A DNA stretch of 17,642 nucleotides from Candidatus Pacearchaeota archaeon (GTDB taxonomy: Archaea > Nanobdellota > Nanobdellia > Pacearchaeales > GW2011-AR1). The notes below the pieces were generated by a model that saw only the letters and a list, made by a program, of their open reading frames with translations, made no database searches and was not told the origin of the DNA. Positions 7,250 to 13,793 of the stretch are shown one piece after another. Numbering within the stretch: the stretch's first letter is position 1; each line of letters opens with the position of its first letter. Location: NCBI GenBank assembly GCA_016176815.1, contig JACOWL010000003.1:1-17642 (forward strand). The letters run 5' to 3'. Position numbers and translations under genes: made by a program.

Positions 7250-7558
7250 ATGCCAAAAAAATCATTTTACGAAAAATGCTATGAAGTATTAAGAAAAGTC
7301 CCAAAAGGAAAAATTACAACTTACAAAATTTTAGCGAAAAAATTAAAAACAAAAGCTTATCGCGCTGTCGGGAATGCAATGAATAAAAATCCTTATGCTC
7401 CAAAAGTTCCATGTCATCGTGTTGTTAAATCAGATGGAAGTATTGGCGGATTTGCTGACGGAATAAAAAAGAAAATTTTCAGGTTAAAAAAAGAAGGAAT
7501 TAAGATAAAAAATAATAAAATAGAAAATTTTGAAAAGGTTGTTTACTATTTTGAATAA
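7250..7558 (+). CDS. MGMT-type DNA-binding/alkyltransferase protein (short form)
   Basis: 102 residues covering only the C-terminal DNA-binding and active-site domain of O6-alkylguanine-DNA alkyltransferases. This family moves alkyl groups from O6 of guanine to its own cysteine. Visible features are the winged-helix KVPKGKITTYKILAKKL (17-33), Arg38 in YRAVGNAM (the base-flipping arginine position), and active-site VPCHRVV (53-59) with acceptor Cys55. GSIGGF follows at 63-68. Because the PCHR cysteine is present, it is not an alkyltransferase-like ATL protein, where this residue is often Trp. The usual N-terminal domain is absent, as in some short archaeal forms. No Shine-Dalgarno sequence and no TATA box at the usual distance; the nearest candidate (7203-7210) overlaps a dispersed repeat. 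Confidence 0.9.
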   Translation: MPKKSFYEKCYEVLRKVPKGKITTYKILAKKLKTKAYRAVGNAMNKNPYAPKVPCHRVVKSDGSIGGFADGIKKKIFRLKKEGIKIKNNKIENFEKVVYYFE

Positions 7559-7594
7559 AAAGATTTAAAACAATTAAATGAATTCTATAATCAT

Positions 7595-7675
7595 GCCCAG
7601 TTCGCATAGTGGTATTGCACGAGATTGCTAATCTCGGCCCTTCGGGGCTCGCAGGTTCAATTCCTGCACTGGGCG
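7595..7675 (+). tRNA. tRNA-Ser (GCT)
   Basis: An 81-nt class II tRNA. Acceptor is GCCCAGT/ACTGGGC, D arm GCA...TGC, and anticodon stem CGAGA/TCTCG with loop TTGCTAA (anticodon GCT at 7627-7629). It has a long variable arm (GCCC-TTCG-GGGC), T stem GCAGG/CCTGC with loop TTCAATT, and discriminator G. It reads AGC and AGT codons. CCA is not encoded; TTTT follows closely. A TATA-like GATTTAAAA at about 7561-7569 sits near the expected distance upstream. Confidence 0.95.
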
Positions 7676-7737
7676 TTTTCTTAAATCAAACATTTTTTAA
7701 ATTCATTTTAATTAGATATTAAATAAAAAAGTAAAAG

Positions 7738-8895
7738 ATGAAATTTGATTTTTGTATTATAGGGGCTACAGGGATGCAGGGGAAGATTGCAGCTATTGAT
7801 TTAATTAAAAGCGGATATACTGTTTTTATGTGCGGGCGCGATAAAAGCAGGATTGAACATTTGCTGGAAAAATATGGAAAAAAAGTTACTTTTGCTTATC
7901 TTGATTTAAGAGATCATAAAAATGCAAAAAAAATAATAAAAACTTCCGGGTCAAAAGTTGTAATAAACTGCGCAGAGGGAGACTGGAATATTGAAGCATT
8001 AAAAATATTTGCCGAGGCTGGAGTTCACTCTGTTGATTTAGGCTCTGACATATTAATGACAAAAAAGCAGCTGGCTATGAATAATGCATTAAAGAAAAAA
8101 AGACTCATTCATATTACTGGAGGGGGTTCTGTCCCAGGAATAGGAAATGTGATGCTTCATCATGCGGCTGAAAAATTTGACAGTATAGATACTGTTGAAG
8201 TTGGTTTTGCATGGAATTCTAATATAAAAAAATTTGTTGTTCCCTTCTCAATACAAAGCATCTTGGAAGAGTTCACGATGATTGCTCCTTATCTTCATAA
8301 TGGAAAAATTGAAAGAATAAAACCTTTGGATTCTACGGTGACAGTTTATCATAGAGCAATTGGAAAACAAAAACAAATCAAGGTGGGGCATCACCCCGAA
8401 ACATATACTTTTTATCAATATTGTAAAAATAAAGGAATAAAAAATTTGGACTTTTATGCTGGTTTTCCGGAACATTCAACGAAAAAAATATTTCCAATGA
8501 TTGAACTTGGACTTGCAAGCAAAGAAGAAATAGATTTTAAGGAAACAAAAATAAAACCCGTTGAATTCCTGACAGAATTGTTAAAGAAAGTAAAAATGTC
8601 TAAAGGATACACTGAAACTGAAAATTTGTGGGTTTTTATAAAAGGAAAATACGAGGGAAAAAACAGGAAAATATTAATGGAATGCGTTGTCCCTCCTTTG
8701 AAAGGATGGGGAGATGCAGGATGCAACATTGATACAGGAATGCCTGCAAGCATCATAGCGCAAATGATATACAATAAGATAATAGATAAAACCGGAAGTT
8801 ATTCTCCAGAATATATTGTTCCTGTTGAGCCATTTTTCAAAGAATTAAGAAAAAGAAAAATGAGTATTTATGAAAACGGAAAAGTAATAAATTAA
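7738..8895 (+). CDS. Saccharopine dehydrogenase-like NAD(P)-dependent oxidoreductase
   Basis: 385 residues. The N-terminal Rossmann fold has the dinucleotide motif GATGMQGK (9-16), then CGRDKSRIEHL, and VVINCAEGDWNIEALKIFAEAGVHSVDLGSD, as in saccharopine reductase and carboxynorspermidine dehydrogenase relatives. GGGSVPGIGNVM near 128-139 corresponds to the conserved PG-N segment that starts the substrate domain. GMPASIIAQMI near the end returns to the NAD-binding half. The true substrate is unclear. Because deoxyhypusine synthase, which uses spermidine, lies about 1 kb away, a polyamine role is one idea; lysine metabolism is the other. Both are inference. No Shine-Dalgarno sequence; a weak TATA-like TTTTAATTA is at 7706-7714. 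Its stop lies 3 nt from the convergent dtdA stop. Confidence 0.85.
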   Translation: MKFDFCIIGATGMQGKIAAIDLIKSGYTVFMCGRDKSRIEHLLEKYGKKVTFAYLDLRDHKNAKKIIKTSGSKVVINCAEGDWNIEALKIFAEAGVHSVDLGSDILMTKKQLAMNNALKKKRLIHITGGGSVPGIGNVMLHHAAEKFDSIDTVEVGFAWNSNIKKFVVPFSIQSILEEFTMIAPYLHNGKIERIKPLDSTVTVYHRAIGKQKQIKVGHHPETYTFYQYCKNKGIKNLDFYAGFPEHSTKKIFPMIELGLASKEEIDFKETKIKPVEFLTELLKKVKMSKGYTETENLWVFIKGKYEGKNRKILMECVVPPLKGWGDAGCNIDTGMPASIIAQMIYNKIIDKTGSYSPEYIVPVEPFFKELRKRKMSIYENGKVIN

Positions 8896-8898
8896 ATT

Positions 8899-9735
8899 TC
8901 ACCTCTCAATCTCGCCCAGCTTTTTCCAAGGAAGCTGGCTTTCTTCCAAAACATCAACAACTTTCTGACGCTGTTCTGCATTTCCCAAACCTTTCCAATC
9001 AACTATTGCAAAATCCACTTCTTCATCTGTTTTTTTCCAAACTTCTTTAATCATTTCTTCTGTAATTGGCGAGATGTATTTTGGAATAACATGAGAAATT
9101 GCAACATTAGAATTTAACTGGAGTTTGTTAAATTCGGGGCAATAATGCGGACCGCCTATTCCGACGGCAATTTCATAATATTTGTTTTCTTTAAATTCTT
9201 CAATTGCTTCTGAAATTGTTTTTGCGACGGCAAAGCCTGCTCTTTTGTCTCTCCATTCTTCTTCTGTTGCTCCGATTTCAATAAAAAGGCAGGGCTTGTT
9301 AATTAATGGACCGTGATGGGTGGCTTCCATAGTTACATTGTATTTTTTAAGCGCTGATTTTTCCGCGTTTTCTTTTAATTTTATAAAAATTTGTTTTTGA
9401 AAAACAGCGGAAGCTTTGCAAACTTTTCCCGGTTTGCCTCCGTATTTAGGCTCTTCAAAAGATAAATTTCCGGGAGCATGAACTGTCAGAGATTTTTCAT
9501 GTTTTTCTGATTTATGTTTTGAAGCAAAAATTACAAAATCATATTCGCTAAGCTTATCAGGATTTAAATTTTCTTCAAATAAAATTGAACTATCAACAAA
9601 ATAAATATCAAAATATTTTTCTTCGCGTGATAAAATTCCTGAAACAGGATTTTTTCTAAATTGTGAAAGCTGTGTTGCTATATTCATTCCAGCTTCGTCC
9701 TGTTTGCTTGCAAGCACAAGAAATTTTTTATACAT
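8899..9735 (-). CDS. dtdA: D-aminoacyl-tRNA deacylase, archaeal type
   Basis: 278 residues. The DtdA (DTD2) family hydrolyses D-amino acids wrongly attached to tRNA, recycling the tRNA; it is typical of archaea and plants. Family motifs appear in order: LTVHAPGN (83-90), MEATHHGP (136-143), FIEIGATEEEW (151-161), VGIGGPHYCP (191-200), and AIVDWKGLG (243-251). The histidines in THHGP and GGPHY are the likely metal or catalytic ligands. A TTTTAAA box (9758-9764) centred 26 nt before the ATG suggests a leaderless transcript separate from the upstream deoxyhypusine synthase gene. Confidence 0.95.
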   Translation of the reverse strand: MYKKFLVLASKQDEAGMNIATQLSQFRKNPVSGILSREEKYFDIYFVDSSILFEENLNPDKLSEYDFVIFASKHKSEKHEKSLTVHAPGNLSFEEPKYGGKPGKVCKASAVFQKQIFIKLKENAEKSALKKYNVTMEATHHGPLINKPCLFIEIGATEEEWRDKRAGFAVAKTISEAIEEFKENKYYEIAVGIGGPHYCPEFNKLQLNSNVAISHVIPKYISPITEEMIKEVWKKTDEEVDFAIVDWKGLGNAEQRQKVVDVLEESQLPWKKLGEIER

Positions 9736-9788
9736 GATTTTATTAAATTTGCAGGGGTTTTAAATTTTTATGAATGCTTGAGAATACA

Positions 9789-9806
9789 TTAATTTCTGCG
9801 AGCAGG
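9789..9806 (-). repeat. CTGC/GCAG hairpin repeat, copy 2
   Basis: Minus strand: CCTGCTCGCAGAAATTAA, with CTGC and GCAG separated by 2 nt. It shares TTAATTTCTGCGA (plus strand) with 5164-5176 and 17178-17190. It lies between the deoxyhypusine synthase and dtdA genes. Confidence 0.5.
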
Positions 9807-9811
9807 GATTT

Positions 9812-10828
9812 TTATTTCTCTTTTGCAAAACTCTCCGCAACAATCAAAGGAAAAATAATTGTTGCATCGCCAAAAACTTTTACATGCCTTGCTTCAGGCA
9901 GAATTTTTCCCCAGGAAATCGCTTCTTCCGGCAAAGCTCCCGCATCGCTTGCATTAAATTCTTGTTCCGTATTTATATAAACTGCATAATCTGCGCCGTT
10001 TCTGAACATATTTGCATTTAAAATAGAATGTTTTATAATTCCAGATCCCAACAAGATTACTCCTGATTTTTTTAATCCAATTGTAGAATTATTAAGTTCA
10101 ACGGCGTCGTCTGAAATATCAATTTTAAAATCAGGGTTTTTTGATTTAAAAAAATAAATGTTATCCCCTAAAGCTCCGTCGGTAATAGCCGGGCAGTAAA
10201 TTTTAATTTTGTTTTTCCAAGCCCAATAACAAATACTTTTTTCATTATTTATCTTTTTTCCAAGTTCCCAAACTAAATCAGAAGCAGAAATTATTTTTCC
10301 TGTTTGTTTCTGTTTTTCATATAATTCTTTTAATAACGGCTGAACAAATTCTTCAAACTCTATATAACGATTGTTTGCGACATAAATATTTCCAATTCTG
10401 TTAATTCCTTTTTCTCTTAGCTCTGCTCCGGAAGCCCTGAAATTTCCAAGGTAAAAATCGCCCAAGCATTTAATAATATCTTCTTCAATTCCGCCGGCAG
10501 TTGTAACAATTATATTTATTTTTTTGTATTTGACAAGCCATCTGAAAATATCTCTCAACCCTGAACTTACCATGCTTGAAGTATATCCTAAAAATATAAA
10601 TGCTTTTTCTTTAATCATTTCATTTATAATCTCTATCGCTTTTCCCAAGTTGCTTGCCTGCGCTCCTGTTGAAGAATAGCTTTTTATAATTTCTTCATAA
10701 TTAATTCCATTATCAAAGTTATATCCCCTAATAACGACGCCTTCAATTTCTTTGCTTTTTCTTAAAATATTTTTTCTTGCTATGTTTATTTTATTCTTTT
10801 CTAAAGCTTGTGTCTTTTTGATATCCAT
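9812..10828 (-). CDS. dys: Deoxyhypusine synthase
   Basis: 338 residues from the start chosen here. The enzyme transfers the aminobutyl group of spermidine to a lysine of archaeal initiation factor 5A, the first step of hypusine formation. Segments visible include YSSTGAQASNLGKAIEII, FIFLGYTSSMVSSGLRD, VTTAGGIEEDIIK, and CPAITDGALGDNIYFF. The active-site block NGADYAVYINTEQEFNASDAG-LPEEAISWGKI ends with the catalytic lysine of SWGKI. The frame stays open to an ATG at 10849, adding seven residues (MIFFNYI). I prefer the ATG at 10828 (MDIKKTQ) because a TATA-like ATATTTATTAAA (10849-10860, minus strand) is centred about 26 nt before it and would overlap the longer start. The IF5A gene is not in this window. 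Confidence 0.94.
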   Translation of the reverse strand: MDIKKTQALEKNKINIARKNILRKSKEIEGVVIRGYNFDNGINYEEIIKSYSSTGAQASNLGKAIEIINEMIKEKAFIFLGYTSSMVSSGLRDIFRWLVKYKKINIIVTTAGGIEEDIIKCLGDFYLGNFRASGAELREKGINRIGNIYVANNRYIEFEEFVQPLLKELYEKQKQTGKIISASDLVWELGKKINNEKSICYWAWKNKIKIYCPAITDGALGDNIYFFKSKNPDFKIDISDDAVELNNSTIGLKKSGVILLGSGIIKHSILNANMFRNGADYAVYINTEQEFNASDAGALPEEAISWGKILPEARHVKVFGDATIIFPLIVAESFAKEK

Positions 10829-10879
10829 AATATAATTAAAAAAAATCATTTAATAAATATATCTCAAAGAAGCAAAAAG

Positions 10880-10887
10880 CTTTTAAA
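10880..10887 (+). promoter_or_regulatory. TATA box of the two-helix membrane protein gene
   Basis: CTTTTAAA is centred about 28 nt before the ATG at 10912, consistent with a leaderless transcript. It lies back-to-back with the deoxyhypusine synthase promoter at 10849-10860. Confidence 0.55.
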
Positions 10888-10911
10888 TTAAAAATATCTT
10901 AAAATTATGCA

Positions 10912-11094
10912 ATGAATAAATTAGTTTCAATTTTATTTGGTTTGATTCTTTTAGCCGCAGGAGTTTACGGAGCATTTGGACTTCCTTCCTGGGGCGAAGC
11001 AGCAATTGCTTTTCTGCAGGGTGGAATAGTCTGGCTGGTTCTTTTGATAGGATTAATGCTGGTTATTTTAGGCATTAGTGATTTGAAGGGTTAA
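10912..11094 (+). CDS. Small two-helix membrane protein
   Basis: 60 residues, family not recognised. Two hydrophobic helices (about 4-24, and 38-56) are joined by a short loop FGLPSWGEAAIAFLQGG, and the protein ends in SDLKG. Glycines and small residues are frequent in both helices. A good TATA box and start spacing support expression. It diverges from deoxyhypusine synthase and converges on the SpoIIM-like gene; its TAA stop overlaps the stop of that gene within the palindrome TTAA at 11091-11094. Confidence 0.72.
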   Translation: MNKLVSILFGLILLAAGVYGAFGLPSWGEAAIAFLQGGIVWLVLLIGLMLVILGISDLKG

Positions 11095-11699
11095 GCTCCC
11101 AAGAAAATCAAACTCCCTTCAATAATTGCCGCAATAATTAACAAGGGAATTATTATTAAAATAAATACTTTCAAGCAAGAAATAAAATTTTCATTAAATT
11201 TTCTGAATTTTTTCTTACTAAAAAGACTTGCTCCAAGTCTTAATCCCAATGCAAAAGAAATGAAAACAGCAGGCAGTTCAAAAATTCCGTGCGGAAGAAT
11301 TCTCCACAAGGAAAGAATTCCGTCTTCCTGAATAGCAAAATTCGCAACAAAGCCGAGAAGATATCCGTTTGCGATTGCAGAAATTACAGGGAAAATTCCA
11401 AAAAAAACTCCAAAAACCATTCCTAAAAAACTGCTCTGAATATTATTTAAAAAAATAAAACTGATTAATCTGCCTTGTGACATTCCTTCTGTTTTTCCTA
11501 ATATTTCTTTTATAAATTCAAAAATTTGTTTTGAAATAATTTCCGGAACAGGAATAAAAAAACCAATTAAAACAAAAGCCAAAAAAATTCCAATAACTGC
11601 CCAAATAAATTTTTTGGACTCTTTAAGATAATTCCAGCTTTTTTGATACTCTTTTTTTAAACTGAATTTTTTATTTTTCACTTCCTTTTTCTTTATCAT
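11091..11699 (-). CDS. SpoIIM-like (DUF95) membrane protein
   Basis: 202 residues, integral membrane. A basic N-terminal stretch (1-30) is followed by a helix at about 33-50, a loop region with EGMSQGRLISFIFLNNIQSS, then several helices. The signature region INGYLLGF-like ANGYLLGFVANFAIQEDG, then LPHGIFELPAVFISFALGLRLG, matches the stage II sporulation protein M family. Those proteins occur widely outside spore formers, including archaea, where their role is not defined. The asparagine before SS and the HGIFELPA segment are the most conserved parts. A TATA box (TTTAAAAA, 11723-11730) centred about 27 nt upstream of ATG supports the start. Confidence 0.88.
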   Translation of the reverse strand: MIKKKEVKNKKFSLKKEYQKSWNYLKESKKFIWAVIGIFLAFVLIGFFIPVPEIISKQIFEFIKEILGKTEGMSQGRLISFIFLNNIQSSFLGMVFGVFFGIFPVISAIANGYLLGFVANFAIQEDGILSLWRILPHGIFELPAVFISFALGLRLGASLFSKKKFRKFNENFISCLKVFILIIIPLLIIAAIIEGSLIFLGA

Positions 11700-11805
11700 A
11701 TTAATAAATGAAAGATTAGTTGTTTAAAAATTCTCTGAAATGGAAAAAAGAAAAAAAAATTGCAAATTTATAAAATTATATAAACTAATTCTCACTATTA
11801 AAGAG

Positions 11806-12102
11806 ATGGGTTATGCTCTTAAATTTGGAAAGAAATTTGATAAAGAGTTTGGAAAAATAGATAAATCTATTTATATGCAAATTGTTAAAAAATTAGATAG
11901 ATTAAAGGAAACTCCGGAGCAGATAGGAAAACCTCTTTTTTACACTAAACCAACTTTATGGGAATTTAAAATTGAATCTTTTAGAATTTTTTATGTAATT
12001 CAAAAAAATCTCAATGAAGTTTGGTTATTATCCTTAAAACATAAAGATGAATGTGATAATTATATACGGACAGGATATCTAAGAGATGTTAATGAATTTT
12101 GA
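11806..12102 (+). CDS. RelE/ParE-like toxin
   Basis: 98 residues from the start chosen. The fold pattern of RelE-type mRNA interferases is visible: FGKKFDKEFGKID, helix QIVKKLDRLKETPEQIGKPL, then strands LWEFKIESFRIFYVIQ, VWLLSLKHKDE. RelE toxins cut mRNA in the ribosome and are held inactive by an antitoxin. The frame is open up to an ATG at 11740, but the ATG at 11806 is preferred. TATATAAA (11777-11784) is centred about 26 nt before it, and the extra 22 residues are a basic low-complexity tail atypical of the family. Unusually, no antitoxin precedes it on the same strand; an antitoxin-like gene lies opposite, overlapping 14 nt at the 3' ends. Confidence 0.8.
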   Translation: MGYALKFGKKFDKEFGKIDKSIYMQIVKKLDRLKETPEQIGKPLFYTKPTLWEFKIESFRIFYVIQKNLNEVWLLSLKHKDECDNYIRTGYLRDVNEF

Positions 12103-12280
12103 TTTTATGTTTTTGTTCAAACTCTTCTTCACTTAAATAATCGCCTGCTTCAATATTTTTAACTTCCCCATATAATTCCTGAATAAATTTTTTATTTATT
12201 AAAACTGCAATGTTTTCAACCATTTCTTTTAAAGAATTTACTTCATTTCTTAACATTATGATTTCTTCATTTTGCGCCAT
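12089..12280 (-). CDS. Antitoxin-like small protein (candidate partner of the RelE-like toxin)
   Basis: 63 residues. The N-terminal half is a helical coil (NEEIIMLRNEVNSLKEMVENIAVLINKKF), and the C-terminal half reads LYGEVKNIEAGDYLSEEEFEQKH. The ending, an acidic stretch then (S)EEEF--KH, is common in archaeal RelB-like and related antitoxins, but the family is not certain. Transcription is from its own TATA (TTTATATATATTT, 12302-12313, centred about 27 nt before the ATG). Its stop lies inside the 3' end of the toxin gene, so the two genes are tail-to-tail. If it is the partner, dosage would not be set by one operon. Confidence 0.6.
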   Translation of the reverse strand: MAQNEEIIMLRNEVNSLKEMVENIAVLINKKFIQELYGEVKNIEAGDYLSEEEFEQKHKIKIH

Positions 12281-12329
12281 GATTAAACTATATTGCCTGA
12301 ATTTATATATATTTCGGATTCAAGAGAGT

Positions 12330-12366
12330 CAAAGAAAAAAGAAAAAGCCCTCAAAAAATAAAGGGC
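12330..12366 (-). terminator. Hairpin plus T-tract terminator of the secreted-protein gene
   Basis: On the minus strand a 5-bp stem (GCCCT/AGGGC, 12362-12366 with 12347-12351) with a 10-nt loop is followed by TTTTTCTTTTTTCTTT. It lies 21 bp after the stop of the 326-residue gene. Archaeal RNA polymerase stops at T-tracts; the hairpin is an extra. Confidence 0.6.
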
Positions 12367-12386
12367 AAATTAAATATAAATTAAAG

Positions 12387-13367
12387 TTAAGATACAATCC
12401 AAGGAAAGTGTGATGATATCTTATTGGCTGCAGTTTCTGTCTGAGCGCAAACCATTTCTACAGTTACAGAGGCTATTTTAGTCTGTGCACTTGCTGATTG
12501 AAAAATCGTGACTAAATAACCATTGCCATCATGAACTGGGGCATCTGCTAAAATATCATAACTATCTGGATATGGATAAGCAGCACCGCCTGCATGATTT
12601 ATTGTAAATCCTCCTTCAATCAAAATATCGTCTTTTCTTACACAGTCAACCTTTTTGTTAAACAATGTTCCAACAACATTCCCATTTGCATCAACTACTT
12701 TTTCTCCCAAGCTGATTTGTGATCCTGCCATAGAAGGATTATATCTTTTAATTTGCTGTGGATTAATCATATGTATATGTGTTTCTTCTTCAGATTGTTC
12801 ATCTTTACCGCAAAATTCTACTAGTATATAACCTGGAGACACTTGATTATTAATTCCTAAAATAGTCATAGAACCTCCTACTGGGAGTCCATAATAAGAG
12901 CCTTCAGCAACATTGAATGATTCGCCATCAATTTCAAGATTAGAGCCTGCACTTGCTTTAATAAGAGAAAAATCCATTCCCCAATACTCTATTCCTTGCC
13001 CTTCATATATAGAAATCTTCTTACAAGATGTTTCCTCTTCCACTGTCGGAGTTACAACACTAATCTCTCCGCCTGCTTTTCTAAAAAGACCTCCTGTTCG
13101 TAAATTAGAAGCAGTAATCTCAGTTCCTTCTGAAGTTGTTGCAGTTTGTCCTTCTGCTACTCTGACAGTTTCTACATTTCCAGTAGTTGTATCTTCAACA
13201 ACGATAGTAGCAGTTCCACCTCTATCAACTTGTTTTAAAGTTGCAGTCACACTGTCGGCTAACAAAGATTGTCTTGTTGTAACATATCCAGTAATCCCTG
13301 CAGAAACCACAGAAGTTATCAAAAGAACACTAACCAATAACATTCCAAAAATTAAATTTTTTTTCAT
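12387..13367 (-). CDS. Secreted protein with signal peptide, function unknown
   Basis: 326 residues. A signal peptide (MKKNLIFGMLLVSVLLITSVVSA, 1-23) is followed by GITGYVT, a motif I associate with exported proteins of Pacearchaeota and Woesearchaeota. The rest is rich in Gly, Thr, Val and Ser with alternating hydrophobic residues, so probably beta-rich. Four cysteines (115, 186, 242, 307) could form two disulfides outside the cell. There is no C-terminal membrane anchor. A histidine pair (HIH, 197-199) and a Gly-rich NHAGGAAYPYPDSYD (257-271) are notable. No family was recognised. A strong Shine-Dalgarno sequence fixes the start and a terminator follows. The gene diverges from a winged-helix gene across a shared promoter region, so the regulator may control it. 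Confidence 0.82.
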   Translation of the reverse strand: MKKNLIFGMLLVSVLLITSVVSAGITGYVTTRQSLLADSVTATLKQVDRGGTATIVVEDTTTGNVETVRVAEGQTATTSEGTEITASNLRTGGLFRKAGGEISVVTPTVEEETSCKKISIYEGQGIEYWGMDFSLIKASAGSNLEIDGESFNVAEGSYYGLPVGGSMTILGINNQVSPGYILVEFCGKDEQSEEETHIHMINPQQIKRYNPSMAGSQISLGEKVVDANGNVVGTLFNKKVDCVRKDDILIEGGFTINHAGGAAYPYPDSYDILADAPVHDGNGYLVTIFQSASAQTKIASVTVEMVCAQTETAANKISSHFPWIVS

Positions 13368-13372
13368 TTTTT

Positions 13373-13380
13373 ACCTCCTT
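13373..13380 (-). promoter_or_regulatory. Strong Shine-Dalgarno sequence of the secreted-protein gene
   Basis: AAGGAGGT on the minus strand lies 5 nt before the ATG at 13367. It is among the best ribosome-binding sites in the window and implies a leader RNA. Confidence 0.8.
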
Positions 13381-13433
13381 TCAAATATTTTATTTTCCCG
13401 TAAAAACAGGAATTATTGTCAATTTCTTAACAA

Positions 13434-13478
13434 CGATATAACGATGTATTCTTTATTTATAAAAATATCGTTATTTCG
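13434..13478. promoter_or_regulatory. Bidirectional TATA box flanked by inverted-repeat operator
   Basis: CGATATAACGATG (13434-13446) and TATCGTTATTTCG (13466-13478) are inverted copies matching at 11 of 13 positions. Between them lies TTTATAAA (13456-13463), which reads the same on both strands. In the plus direction it sits about 24 nt before the winged-helix ATG at 13483. In the minus direction it would start a leader of about 65 nt ending in the Shine-Dalgarno of the secreted-protein gene. Repression of both genes by the winged-helix protein is inferred. Confidence 0.6.
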
Positions 13479-13482
13479 ATGC

Positions 13483-13725
13483 ATGATATTCAAATTCAAA
13501 GAAAACTTTTGTTTGCTTAAAGTTTTAAATATTTTAAATAAAAATGCATCTACTTATGGAAAATTTTTTAGAGAAACAAAAGTAAGTCATACGACTCTTC
13601 AAAGAGTTTTGTATTATTTGGTAAATAAAGGATTTGTAAATAAAACCGAAAAGGGTTATGAATTAAATAAAAAAGGCAAACTTTTATTTGAGAAACTTAA
13701 TGAAATTAATTCTATTTTATCTTAA
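13483..13725 (+). CDS. Small winged-helix transcriptional regulator
   Basis: 80 residues from the start chosen. Helices and wing can be followed: FCLLKVLNILNKNASTYGKFF (helix 1 and 2), ETKVSHTTLQRVLYYLVNKG (helix-turn-helix with recognition helix), then FVNKTEKGYELNKKGKLLFE (the wing and last helix), as in short archaeal winged-helix proteins. It is small enough to act as a dimer. The ATG at 13483 is preferred because a TATA box lies about 24 nt upstream. The upstream in-frame ATG at 13444 falls inside the left operator arm and before the TATA box. It is transcribed divergently from the secreted-protein gene. Autoregulation through the flanking inverted repeat is likely but inferred. Confidence 0.78.
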   Translation: MIFKFKENFCLLKVLNILNKNASTYGKFFRETKVSHTTLQRVLYYLVNKGFVNKTEKGYELNKKGKLLFEKLNEINSILS

Positions 13726-13733
13726 AAATACAA

Positions 13734-13768
13734 GAATAAAAAAAATTTCGGGCGGAAAATCCGCCCGG
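13734..13768 (-). terminator. Hairpin plus T-tract terminator after ftsZ
   Basis: A perfect 8-bp GC-rich stem, CGGGCGGA (13750-13757) and TCCGCCCG (13761-13768), with a 3-nt loop. On the minus strand it is followed by AAATTTTTTTTATTC. It lies 26 bp past the ftsZ stop and just past the convergent winged-helix stop, so it may serve both sides, though the T-tract favours the ftsZ strand. Confidence 0.75.
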
Positions 13769-13793
13769 TTTGTAAATAAAAAAAATATTTTAA

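Noticed and set aside
8248..8774. Two minus-strand frames inside the dehydrogenase gene
   Set aside because: They are antisense shadows without promoters; the plus-strand protein has a clear family match.
13420..13426. A bacterial -35-like TTGACA on the minus strand upstream of the secreted-protein gene
   Set aside because: No -10 at the right spacing, and every other promoter in the window is archaeal TATA type.
12913..13725. A long plus-strand frame of 270 codons
   Set aside because: Its first two thirds are antisense to the secreted-protein gene and have no start signals; only the last 80 codons (from 13483) have a promoter and a recognisable winged-helix.
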